This document shows, piece after piece, positions 33,050 through 42,456 of a stretch of 64,000 nt of DNA. The position numbers and the translations under genes were made by a program. A model generated the notes under the pieces. That model searched no databases and was not told the origin of the DNA. It worked only from the letters and a program-made list of their open reading frames with translations. The stretch's first letter is position 1; the number at the start of each line of letters is the position of its first letter. The DNA is from Tachypleus tridentatus (taxonomy: Eukaryota > Arthropoda > Merostomata > Xiphosura > Limulidae). The stretch is from NCBI RefSeq assembly GCF_004210375.1, contig NC_134825.1, forward strand, positions 69,803,558 through 69,867,557, read 5' to 3'.

Positions 33050-33172
33050 TTATTTGTTTGTTTTATTATAGCAAAGCCACATTGCGCTATCTGCTAAGCC
33101 CACCGAGCGGAATCGAACCCCTGATTTTAGCGTTGTAAGTCCGGAGACTTACCGCTATACTATCGGGGGTAC
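33050..33172 (-). mobile_element. SINE-B, full length
   Basis: Antisense. Head CCCCCGATAGTATAGCGGTA, B box GGTTCGATTCC and 'TAGCGCAATGTGGCTTTGCT' on the minus strand. 'TGGAAGT' flanks both sides (near 33043 and 33175). Confidence 0.88.
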
Positions 33173-33174
33173 GA

Positions 33175-34039
33175 GTGGAAGTAAACCTTTGTTTCTATGA
33201 TTACAATTATTTTCGTTTCTTTGAAAATTAGACGTTTCTTTTACTGTCTGAGATGAGATGATATAAATTTCTTATTGATAATGGATATTTGAAACTACGT
33301 CCAACGTAAACACGATATGACTGAGAAACGCATATATTTACATATGTACATACTTTTTTACTTACCTTCAGACACAAGTATATGCTTGCATCTGTACAAA
33401 CAGATATATTAGTTTTTTGAAGAAATGTTGATCAGAATAAGTAAGATACAACAGAAAAATCTGTTTACTTTAAGATGAAAGGAGAACAACGTATAGAACG
33501 AATGTAGTTAATCTATTGATCGACATTAAAACCAGTTAGTAAATTGGTATTTAAAAAACACGAATAAAATACCCAACAGCTTTACATTTCTATAGTGTGG
33601 TGAAATACTTAGGGCTCGAATCACTGATAAACAAATAACCGAAGTATTTCCCATATGTCTAAAACAAGAAATCTTCCTTGATGGCACTGCTTCGAGTGGA
33701 AAGGTCTTAACTGTAAAACACAACTACAAACGATGAACTAAAAGAAACTTAACAAATATTACTGGGAGGAGCCAATGTTTACTAAACTAAGTTTCTAAGA
33801 TAGAATAAATTTCAGTTGTACGATCAATAGGCAGATTTATAGATTGCATAAAATTCTTAGAGTGTATATACCTCAAACTGAGACGATTATCCCTAAAAAC
33901 GATTGATCTAGCGTTACTTAGAATAATAATAATTATGTTTTACAGGTCCTGCTATTGTTCTGAGATAAATAAGAGAAAAAAAATAAGATAAAGATAATTT
34001 TTGGTTTGTTGAGTTCAGACCGTAGTGGAAATGTATAAT
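33175..34039. other. Intergenic, no gene recognised
   Basis: Plain AT-rich sequence inside the inverted-repeat loop. No SINE, exon or tandem repeat is recognised. Confidence 0.4.
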
Positions 34040-34250
34040 TTGTTTATTTCAGATTTTCGCTTAAAACTACACATTGGTTATCTGCGTAAAATAATCTGTA
34101 GTTTTAAAGTATTGGACTATGGGAAAGGCAGCTAGTCAGTGGCATCAACTAACAGTTCTTGGCTTACGCTCGTTTTATCAAAGATCTCACCACTACTATT
34201 ATAGCGCACACATGATCCAAAGTACTAAGCGCATTTGTGGAACAACACGT
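34040..34250 (-). mobile_element. SINE-A, heavily decayed
   Basis: Faint antisense match: 'TTTCGCTTAAAACTACACA', 'GGGAAAGGCAGCTAGTCAGT', 'AACAGTTCTTGGCTTACGCT' and 'GCACACATGATCC'. The head is not readable. Confidence 0.55.
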
Positions 34251-34254
34251 GCAG

Positions 34255-35144
34255 TATAGGGTTTTAACAAATCTCTCAAGATACAATAATTTAGAATCAT
34301 TTCACTAGTACGTTTATTGAAGCATTATTATTGTTTTCAGTAACAAGTCACTAAATATATACATAAACCAACGATGCAAATGAAAATAGTATTTGAAGCA
34401 CAAATTTAAAACTATTTGACACAAAAGAAAGTCCACTGAAGTAGTACATAGAGTGGCAAATATTCGTATTTGCTATTTATAGTTTTAGTGAAAACGTTAT
34501 CCATAAATAAGAAGATTTGAGGCGTTTCATTAATCGATTTGTTTGTTTGTTAAACGCAGAGCTACATGCTGGACGTTTTATGCTATAAGTCTACTGGTTA
34601 ACGTCCATCTTCTGGGAGGCAATTAATTTGATCAAAGTAGTCAAAAATAGCGATACATAAATATTATTTTATTTGGATACGGAGTAACCTATGACTGCAA
34701 ATACTTTAAAGTTAGTTTTCGTATTTTGTACAGGATTATAATAAATTCAAAGGAAACATTCTACACAGAACGGATAAGGAAACTGTCGAATATTTTATGT
34801 TTATGTACGACATGTCAGGGTTTTTAAACTTTGACATGTAATACAAAAGTTCAATCCTTTCTGTTTTCGCAAAATGTTCTTTATTATACATTTAAAAATC
34901 AAAAACTTAAAAAACATAACTTTTGTTCCAAATAGTAAAAGAGTAACTCAGATGTTCCTATCAAATTACTTTTAAATCATTTAACCTAAGTAATATCGAA
35001 TATTTTTGAAACAAAATCAAAAGTTGTACCTTCCAGAAAATCCAGCCTAACTTTGCATGTGCTGATGCTAGTTAGTGTCCATGAGATATGATGAGGTATT
35101 TCCTCTTTTTACACAGAAAATCCAAAAACAAGTAGCTACAAATA
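34255..35144. other. Intergenic, no gene recognised
   Basis: Near 34540-34610 'TTTGTTTGTTTGTTAAACGC', AGAGCTACATGCTGG looks like a scrap of antisense SINE-C or SINE-B tail. Otherwise nothing is seen. Confidence 0.35.
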
Positions 35145-35421
35145 GTTTGTTTGTTTTTTGAATTTTGCACAAAGCTACTCGAGGGCTATCTGTGCTAGTC
35201 GTCCCTAATTTAGCAGTGTAAGACTAGAGGGAAGGCAGCTAGTCATCACCACCCACCACTAACTCTTAGGCTACACTTTTACCAACGAATAGTGGGATTG
35301 ACCGTCACATTATAACGCCCCAACAGCGGGTAGAGCGAGCATGTTTGGTGCGACGGGGATGCGAACTCGAGACCCTCAGATTACGAGTCGCACGCCTTAA
35401 CACGCTTGGCCAAGCCGGACC
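35145..35421 (-). mobile_element. SINE-A, full length with target-site duplication
   Basis: Antisense; AGCTACAAATA at 35134-35144 and 35422-35432 (11 bases, exact). Head end 'TTGGCCAAGCCGGAC'; B box GAGTTCGCATCC, one step away from GGTTCGCATCC. Confidence 0.92.
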
Positions 35422-35518
35422 AGCTACAAATAAACATAGTTTTTCAGAAATAATCTCTGTTAAACCTCTTCTCAATACAATCCACATGATCATCAAAATA
35501 AAGTTCAGTTGTTTTAGT

Positions 35519-35631
35519 GTGTGCTTTCTTATAGCATACTCCCATCAGCTGTTACTGAATTCACCGAGAGGAATCGAACCCCTTATTTTAGAGTTAGAAA
35601 TCTGTAGACTTATTGCTGTACCAGCGGGGTA
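35519..35631 (-). mobile_element. SINE-B with a perfect 13-base target-site duplication
   Basis: Antisense; CAGTTGTTTTAGT at 35506-35518 and 35632-35644. The 3' domain is decayed (CATACTCCCATCAGCTGTTA), but the head (ACCCCGCTGGTACAGCAATA) and B box (GGTTCGATTCC) are sound on the minus strand. Confidence 0.9.
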
Positions 35632-35674
35632 CAGTTGTTTTAGTTCAAAATTATATGAACTCGACTAAAAGGTT

Positions 35675-35910
35675 TGGTTTGTTTTGAATTTCGCGCAAAG
35701 TTACTCAAGGCCTATCTGCGCTAGCTGCCCCTAATTTAGCAGTATAAGACTAGAGAGAAGGTAACTAGTCATCACCACCCACCGCCAACTCTTAAGCTAT
35801 TCTTTTACCAATGAATAGTGGGATTGACCCGTCACATTATAACACCTCCACGGCTGAAAGGGCGAGGGTGTTTGATGTGACGGAGACTCGAACTTGCGAC
35901 CCTCAGATTC
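35675..35910 (-). mobile_element. SINE-A lacking its extreme 5' end
   Basis: Antisense, from 'TTTGGTTTGTTTTGAATTTC' to the B-box area ('GGAGACTCGAACTTGCGACC') and 'CTCAGATTC', then unrelated T-rich sequence. About 45 bases of the head, including the A box, are absent. Confidence 0.85.
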
Positions 35911-36199
35911 TTTTCTTTTCTTTCTGTCTTGGAAATATTATCTTATTATTAAAATACAACACGTTTTATATAATTTAATTCTAATTTTGAACTTATTTTC
36001 CTTCTCTGATGAATAAAGTTGACCTCAGCCTAACAACAAATTTGTTCTCTTTTATATTTATTTGAAAAAATCTTTTAATGTTATCTTTCTCGTAAATCTA
36101 TGTAGATCTTTCTTAATATGAATGCCATTTGATCTGTTGTTTAATGTTTTAGAGTCTAATTTCTTTCTGCTTTAAAACCGTCTTATTAAGGATTAAATG
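35911..36199. other. T-rich diverged sequence, no gene
   Basis: TTCTTTTCTTTCTG and 'TTTGTTCTCTTTTATATTTA'-like low-complexity text, perhaps old tandem repeats. Confidence 0.3.
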
Positions 36200-36480
36200 G
36201 CTTAACACGGCCTGATGTTTAAGACAATCGACTAGCTTTTTTAAGAGTCTCGGATTAGAATCCCTGTCATCTAACATTCTCGTTCTTATTTGCCTTGGGG
36301 TCGTTATAATGTGACAGTAAATCGCACTATTAACTGGTAAAAGAGCAGCCCAAGAGTTGACGGTGGGCGATGTCGACCAACTGCCTTCCTTCTAGTTTAT
36401 CACTGCTATAATAGGGACGGCTAGCGCAGAAAGCCCTCGTTTGACTTTGTGCGAAGTTCAAAAAACAAACAAAATTAAAA
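36200..36480 (+). mobile_element. SINE-A, diverged full length
   Basis: Head 'AACACGGCCTGATGTTTAAG', CTAGCTTTTTTAAGAGTCTC, B box GGATTAGAATCC and 'CATCTAACATTCTCGTTC'. The body is clear to 'CGCAGAAAGCCCTCGTTTGA' and a CAAA tail. Confidence 0.85.
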
Positions 36481-36484
36481 ACCT

Positions 36485-37717
36485 TCAGGTATTCCACGTG
36501 GGGTATTAGAAGGATTTTAATTTTATTAAAGTAGCCATACTTGTTTTGTGCACAGTTTTAAGTTAAATGTTTGTGTGTTATATTGACATGTATATTTGAA
36601 TGTTTTTGTTTTTCCTATAGAGTTTTTTCCTATCATTGTAAACTTACGTCTTTGATATGAATAATATTTTCTATTTCTATATATAAAAATAAAATATTTT
36701 TTGGGAGTTCAGAATCTTCCATTCGCAAATCCATGATAATTTCTTCTATTCTTCTGCATAAAGTTCTTTTACTACTTCTACGTAACATTTGATCATAAAA
36801 TCCCTAAATCCCGAGTGTTTTCTAAAGTGTTAAACCTTTCTTCTTCAGTAGCAAACTAGGAATCACATTCCTGTCAACCTTTCGAAACCGCTTGGGTGAC
36901 AGGTTTTTTTCTTCATCTTATATCAAAATTTCTTGACCTTACGTGTTTCCTTTATGGCAGTTTATGTCCTCTTGGAGATGTTCCTAAGTCCACAGTGGTA
37001 CAGCTGGCTCACACCGATAGAAATCAGCTTTCGATATCCGTGATGGTCAGAGCACAGCTACCTTTTGCTTGGTTATAAACAAACAAACAAAGAAAAGAGA
37101 TGTTCCGAAGATCATTTTTCTTTTCTCAGTCTTTCTTGTTGTTTTTTTTTACAATTTTTTTTCCAAATTTCAATTAGAATTTTAAGCTTTCTTTATAGGA
37201 AAAACAAAAACTTAATTACGTTAGAGCTACTTTATACGTATTTCAGTTTTTGATTCGCCACTGTAGCTTGTAATGCTTCAATTTCCATTATCTCTATTTC
37301 AAGCTCTGAAACTCTTCGAATATTTTTGCTTCTTTCGATAAAGTTGATTAAGTGGAATACGAAGTTTATGAGGGATAAGTAGTGACGTTTCCTTATTTAT
37401 ACACGTTTTCAATAGGGAGTCGAGTTTCTCCTTCACTTTCACGGTTTTTCATAAAAATACCATTATCTTCAGAACTCGCTTTTACTCTGGTATACAATTA
37501 TCTACTTGGATAAACGTATTTTGGGAGCGCTATGAATTCAATTTTTTCTTAGTATTTTCAAAATATTTTCCTGTTAAATTTCTAAGTTATTTCTTAATTT
37601 CTAGTTTCCATAATATTTCTTCGTTTTTAAGTATAGCTCGAATATTACCGTTAATTAGTTCAACAATTATCTAATAAACGTTCTTGCTTAATGGGTGTAC
37701 AAAGTCCTTTCCCAGTT
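36485..37717. other. AT-rich; diverged T-rich repeats, one SINE-C
   Basis: From 36600 to 37700 'CTTCTACGTAACATTTG', 'TCTTCGTTTTTAAGTATAGC'-type phrases recur loosely. No exon is recognised. The SINE-C at 36985 is listed separately. Confidence 0.3.
36985..37095 (+). mobile_element. SINE-C, full length
   Basis: 'CCACAGTGGTACAGCTGGCT', then 'AATCAGCTTTCGATATCCGT', GATGGTCAGAGCACAGCTAC and a CAAA tail. The 3' domain has lost the TAGCCCA part (CAGCTACCTTTTGCTTGG). Confidence 0.78.
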
Positions 37718-38110
37718 TTTTTTTTTTTTATTTCGCGAGGGCTATCTGCGCTAGCTGTCATTAATTTAGCAGTGTATGACTAGAGGGAAGGCGTGTGTGT
37801 GCGTGCGTTTTTGTATAGCAAAGCGTCATCGGGCTATCTGCTGAGCCCGCCGAGAGGAATCAAACACCTTATTTTAACGTTGAAATCCGTAGACATACCG
37901 CTGTACTAACGGGGGACAAAGGGAAGGCAGCTAGTCATTACCACCAACCGCCAACTCTTGGGCTACTCTTTTACCAACGAATAGTGGGATTGGCCGTAAC
38001 ATTATAATGTCCTCACGGCTGAAAGGGCGAGGATGTTTGGCGCAACGGGGATCCTAACCCATGACCCTGAGATTACGAGTCGAGTGTCTTAGTCACCTGG
38101 CCATGCCGGG
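37718..38110 (-). mobile_element. SINE-A split by a SINE-B
   Basis: Antisense. The tail part is 37718-37792 and the remainder 37921-38110, ending 'GGCCATGCCGGG'. The break lies within 'AGAGGGAAGGCAGCT'. Removing the insert restores a normal SINE-A body. This is the partner of the SINE-A in the left inverted-repeat arm. Confidence 0.92.
37793..37920 (-). mobile_element. SINE-B nested in SINE-A
   Basis: Antisense, from 'GTGTGTGTGCGTGCGTTTTT' to 'CTGTACTAACGGGGGACAAA'. GGGAAGGC flanks it at 37785-37792 and 37921-37928. The left inverted-repeat arm lacks this insert. Confidence 0.92.
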
Positions 38111-38540
38111 AAGGAGAAAGGTAATTATATAACTGTGAATAATAGTAATCTTTGAAATCCTACTCCTTATAAAGGTAATTATTTACTTTTTCAAGTAGAA
38201 AGCTAAGATCTCTAGGAGTCTTTCTCTGTCGTGTTGGCCGTTTACACCGTCACAGTCATATCAAACAAAACGATACGTTTGTGACCAAAGTAATATAAAC
38301 TAGAAACCAAACTACTGTAGACTTTCATATTTACACAAAGTTCTAATTATGTATAAAATATGAATGCTTATTAGTCATCTCTCAAAGTAAAAATGACAAA
38401 TATTTTGATTTATACTGAACACTTTGCACTTGTAGAGTAGGCCTGCAGACTTTCCCTTATCAGCTTGGAACATTTTTATTCTAGAGCCACGTGAAACGTA
38501 AAAAAACAAACAAAAATGGCTGATATCGATGTTAACACTT

Positions 38541-39567
38541 TTATTGATAAGGAGAGAACAACGTTTCGACCTCCCTAGGTCATCTTCAGGTTAAAATAGA
38601 GTGAGTTTGAATGTGACCGTTGGCGGACACATGTCTTAGGGACAAGAGTATAAACGGCAACGGGATTGCAGGGGGCGTTGCGGGGGAAGTTAGGTTATTA
38701 ATTAGTTTTGATAGAAAGGTATTCTTTTATATTCGTTGATTTTTGGTTTTAGTTGCTGTATAAGTAGGGCTTTTTTGATTTTGCGTTTGTTTATGTTTGT
38801 TTCTCTACTTATTATTCGGATGTTTCTATGGTTATGTTGTGTTTATTTGAGTTGCAGTGTTCAAAAACATGTGAAGGTAACTTTTTGTTTTCTTTGAATC
38901 TGGTTTCCATTTTTCTACTTGTTTCTCCAATACAGAAGTCGTGGTAGTTATCACATTGTATTTTATAATTAATGTTGATGTTGTGTTTGTCAGTGTAGTT
39001 TTTACATAGTATAGAACGTAGTTTTGAACCTGGTTTTGAATAAATTTGGTGTTTACTAAAATGTTCTGTTTTGTTGAGTTTTTTCCAAATGTTAATTATT
39101 TTTTTCGCTGATGTCGGGAACATATGGTATGTAGCAGTATACGGTTTTGTAGTTTGTTGTATCTTGGAATTTATTGTTGTTTGTTTGTTGTTGAGCTAGA
39201 TGTGTGTGTATAATTTTTTCAACGGTTTTTTTAGGAAGTTGGTTGATGTTGATGAAGTGTTGCTTTATTTTGTTAATTTGATCGTTAATTTTATCGGGTG
39301 AACATAGTTTTTGGCTGTTTTTATTTGGTTGCTTAATATGTTAATTTTTGTATGTTTCATGTGCTGAGTCCCAAAGAATGCATAATCCAGTATGGGTGAT
39401 TTTACTGTGGATTTCTGTTTTGAATTGTGTATAAGTTTTAGTGATTTTGAGGTTACGAAATGCTATTTGGTTAGTTTTTCCTGTTCACAGGTGAACTTAA
39501 CGTTGGGGTGTATCGAGTTAATGTGATTGAAGAAATCTAAGTATGTGTTTTGTAGATGTGAATCCAG
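38541..39567 (-). mobile_element. Penelope-like retroelement, 5'-truncated
   Basis: Minus-strand remnant: the end of a reverse transcriptase, a linker, a GIY-YIG endonuclease and a 3' untranslated tail. The tail ends with CTGAAGA (38583-38589), the hairpin GACCT-AGGG-AGGTC (38568-38581), GAAACGTTG and 'TCAATAAAAGTGTTAAC'. The CTGANGA - stem - GAAA order is the core pattern of the hammerhead ribozymes reported from Penelope-like elements. Here one extra base sits between CTGAAGA and the stem, so function is uncertain. The 5' break is near 39567, within the polymerase palm. Confidence 0.85.
38702..39567 (-). pseudogene. Penelope-type reverse transcriptase / GIY-YIG endonuclease, broken
   Basis: Reading from 39567 down: LDSHLQNTYLDFFNHINSIH, PNVKFTCE (end of the RT palm), KSPILDYAFFGTQHMKHTKI (RT thumb region), then from 39123 KKLNKTEHFSKHQIYSKPGS, and the endonuclease NYKIQCDNYHDFCIGETSRK, METRFKENKK. 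Stops and a frameshift interrupt it. After the stop at 38812 the C-terminus continues in another frame as NIRIISRETNINKRKIKKAL, LIQQLKPKINEYKRI. In the GIY-YIG motif the second Tyr has become Cys, but the ETSR Arg remains. The CxxC-like pair has lost its second Cys. It nicked target DNA in life (family knowledge) and is inactive here. Confidence 0.88.
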
Positions 39568-39569
39568 CA

Positions 39570-39794
39570 GTTGTATGATTAACATCAGTTGTATGATCAA
39601 GAATGTTCTTATTTAATATATCTGTACCTAGAAAGATATATTAGTCACTCAGAAATCTCCTACGTACTAAACAAGTTATCTCGGAATAATTTGAAACAAG
39701 AAAAAATATTTTACTTAAGACAAAATAAAAAACATTCTAATGTTGCATAGGGTAATGTAACTTTAATTCCCGAGATGGGATGAAAAAAATGTCC
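39570..39794. other. Short intergenic stretch
   Basis: 'CAGTTGTATGAT' is repeated 25 bases apart at 39570-39600, just beyond the truncated Penelope-like 5' end. It may be a scar of insertion. Nothing else is seen. Confidence 0.35.
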
Positions 39795-39912
39795 CCCTTC
39801 AGTGACACAGCATGTCTACGGATATACCTACCTAGAAACCGGGTTTCGATACCCATGGAGGGCGGACCATATATAACCCACTGCATAACTTTATGCTTAA
39901 CTAAAAACAAAC
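39795..39912 (+). mobile_element. SINE-C, full length
   Basis: 'TTCAGTGACACAGCATGTCT', CCTAGAAACCGGGTTTCGAT, ACCCATGGAGGGCGGACC, 'TATATAACCCACTGCATAAC' and 'TTAACTAAAAACAAAC'. The B box (GGTTTCGATAC) is intact. Confidence 0.85.
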
Positions 39913-40221
39913 AACTGATGAAAATTTTTTATTTGAAAGAACTAAATATATAATTTATAATATAACCTCTAAATATTGTGATACTTTCTGTGAAAAAAAC
40001 ATCTATAAATAGTATGAAAGAAATTACTGGTGATTTGTTTATTATTTGGAATATAGTTTTGATACTGAAGTAGTTATCGGAGTTTTAAAATGTTAATAAG
40101 TGACTTTAAAAGTAAACGGATTGGACCTAAATACATATTTCTATATGCAATAAATGTGTGCCTTTCTGAGATTGAAAACTTAGATGTATACATTTCTTAA
40201 AATAATTAGTATTAAATTTCA

Positions 40222-40355
40222 GAAGTTTGTTTGTTATTTGTAGTTGTGTACACATCCACACACTGGGTTATGTGTGCTCTGCTCACAAGAGTATCAAAAC
40301 CAAGTTTTTAGTGTTGTAATTCGGCAGACATTCCGCTGTGCCACTGGGTGCAATT
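40222..40355 (-). mobile_element. SINE-C, full length
   Basis: Antisense: 'GAAGTTTGTTTGTTATTTGT', then 'CACTGGGTTATGTGTGCTCT', 'GTTTTTAGTGTTGTAATTCG' and the head end 'CCGCTGTGCCACTGGG'. Confidence 0.85.
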
Positions 40356-40632
40356 TTAAAAGGTATGAAATAATAATAAGAATGATGGTTTATAAAATAC
40401 CCGAAAAAATTATATATATAGTTAAAAATAAAACATCTTAGAAGTCATAGCAATTTTTAGTTTTCTTGTAACGTTTATTTCTCCAACCGGTGATTTTTAT
40501 TGCCCCAAATTTAAGTACTCAATTTTTAAGTTGTTTCAAGTCCATAACAATGCTTGCTTTTCTGTTATGAGATTATAATAGATATAAAAGAACGTTTATT
40601 TAAATTTTAACAAATGTTTATTCGATATGTTT

Positions 40633-40715
40633 CTCTGTGTGTTTGTGTGTTTTTCTTACAGCAAAGCCACATTTTAGCGTTGTAAATCCGTAGACATACC
40701 GCTGTACGAGCGGGA
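40633..40715 (-). mobile_element. SINE-B with internal deletion
   Basis: Antisense. 'GCAAAGCCACAT' is joined directly to 'TTTAGCGTTGTAAATCCGTA'. About 40 bases including the B box and part of the 3' domain are missing, while both ends of the element survive. Confidence 0.85.
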
Positions 40716-41014
40716 TGCTACATGTTTCTGTAATACGGCGATGCCACTCGATCTCATACTTTTTAATTCATTTATAGTAATTGATTAACTTATAATAATA
40801 AAATAATCTGTTTCTCACTAAATGGAATTACAGCTTTCCTTAGTATACTAAGCTGGCCACGTCAGCTAATGATCTGCAATAAAGAGAGTTTATTATGTTA
40901 TATTAAAATATATTTGAATATGCAAACAATAAGGTTTCATGACAAATCCAACACTGACCAGAACTATATTCTGACATTTGGTGAGCCTTAGATAGTTTGA
41001 TGCCACCGAAAATT

Positions 41015-41112
41015 GACCTAGCTACTTTCCCTCTAGTTTTACACTGCTGAAGTAGGGACGGGTAGCGCAGATAGCTCTAGTATAGCTTTTCACGAAATTA
41101 AAAAAAAAACAA
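41015..41112 (+). mobile_element. SINE-A 3' part
   Basis: 'CTAGCTACTTTCCCTCTAGT', 'GAAGTAGGGACGGGTAGCGC', AGATAGCTCTAGTATAGC and an A-rich tail. It is 5' truncated. Confidence 0.8.
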
Positions 41113-41289
41113 GCATCAAACTTTCACAAAAGTATTTTAGCAATGTGCTTTAGTATTTTGTGTACCAACATTTTATTTCCTATACAGCGTGTAATATTTT
41201 TTTGTACTTTGAAAATATCTTTCATCTCACAGGATATATTTATGCCGGTTCTTCAACATGTACGGCTCTGAGTTTTGTAATCGACTTTG

Positions 41290-42110
41290 GTTTCCTTTTT
41301 ATACTGCAGTCTTCAAGTCAATCCATAATATCTCAATGTCATTCATGTGTGGGGACTTAGATGGCCAATCCGTAATTGTCTTTTTTTCTGAGAAATTTCG
41401 TTTGTAGAACGCTTAGGATCATTATACAAACTTTTTTCTAATAAGCCTTTTTGTACAACGTAACCAATGAAATTGCAAAACACATTGATATTTTGAAGTA
41501 TTCTTTGGTATTTTTATAATAAAAAAATTGTCAGATTCTGAATGAGAAAACCCAGCCAACACCATCTCATAAATCCTTCCATGTTTACCACTGGGGATGT
41601 TGAACTTTTCATGAAATTCTCCTCCCACCCGTATCGCCGCTTTTCAGTGAAGAAAATTTCTATTTTGGAATCGTCTGACCATAAAATTTATTTGAAGAAA
41701 TCATCAAGATTTCTTCAAGTATTCAATGAAAAATCTCCTTCCCATTATGTATTATTTTTAACAGATATTTGCATTTTGATTTCACTTGTGCACTTTAATT
41801 TTGTTAATTAATGTATCGTAGAATCGTTAATTTTTGACTTTCTTGACTAACTTCTCTTGTGCCAAACCTTTTGCACTAATGTGAGAACTTTCCGAATAAT
41901 TCTTTTTCCAGATTTTGCAGGAATCATGCTTCATCACCATACTTGTATTAATTCGCACTATTTCCATTTCTCATGCGTTTTTCAGTAATAATGTAGACAG
42001 CGTGTTTTGGTAAACCAGATCTTTTTGTAATTTCTTGTATTTTTCTTTAGTTGTTCACTACCGTTTTAGAATCGCTTTTGTGCTCTTCAATTTTAACCAC
42101 ATTTTTATCA
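41290..42110 (-). pseudogene. Tc1-like transposase, heavily decayed
   Basis: Minus strand, pieced across several frames. Near 41690 it reads WSDDSKIEIFFTEKRRYGW (first catalytic Asp), then NMEGFMRWCWLGF (usually GGGSVMVWGC-like). Near 41430 it reads NDPKRST (second Asp), and near 41350 ITDWPSKSPHMNDIEILWI (DLNPIENLW-like, third residue Glu). The three catalytic residues survive although the frame is broken by stops and shifts. Upstream (41900-42100) fits the N-terminal half only vaguely. I could not find clean inverted ends. It is distinct from the element at 11550. Confidence 0.75.
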
Positions 42111-42168
42111 CAAGTTTCCAAGTTATTTTTTAGTTTTTAATGATTATCTACTCATTTATTCTAAACAA

Positions 42169-42444
42169 TTGGTTCTGGCTTTGAATTTCGCTCAAAGCTA
42201 CTCGAGGGCTATCTGCGCTAGCCGTCCCTAATTTAGTAGTGTGAAAATAGAGGGAAGGCAGCTAGTCATCACCATCCGCCGCCAACTCTTGAGCTACTCT
42301 TTTACCAACGAATAGTGGGATTGACCGTCACATTATAACGCCCCCACGGCTGAAAGGGCGAGAATGTTTGGCGCGACGGGGATGCGAACCCGCGACTCTC
42401 AAGTTACGAGTCGCACGCCTTAACACGCTTGCCCATGCCGGGCC
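42169..42444 (-). mobile_element. SINE-A, full length with target-site duplication
   Basis: Antisense; TATTCTAAACAA at 42157-42168 and 42445-42456 (12 bases, exact). The element is close to the family consensus, including GGTTCGCATCCCCGTCGCGC on the minus strand, so it is probably young. Confidence 0.93.
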
Positions 42445-42456
42445 TATTCTAAACAA

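Larger units (their letters stand above)
37718..38495 (-). repeat. Right arm of the long inverted repeat
   Basis: Reverse complement of 32041-32697, enlarged by a SINE-B inserted into its SINE-A. The outer edge near 38495 (TAGAGCCACGTGAAACG) lies about 45 bases from the Penelope-like element's 3' end. The left arm's outer edge instead adjoins a SINE-A tail, so the similarity ends at the arms. Confidence 0.92.

Noticed and set aside
35345-35668. 107-codon plus-strand frame across 35345-35668
   Set aside because: It runs through an antisense SINE-A head and an antisense SINE-B and has no independent coding sequence.
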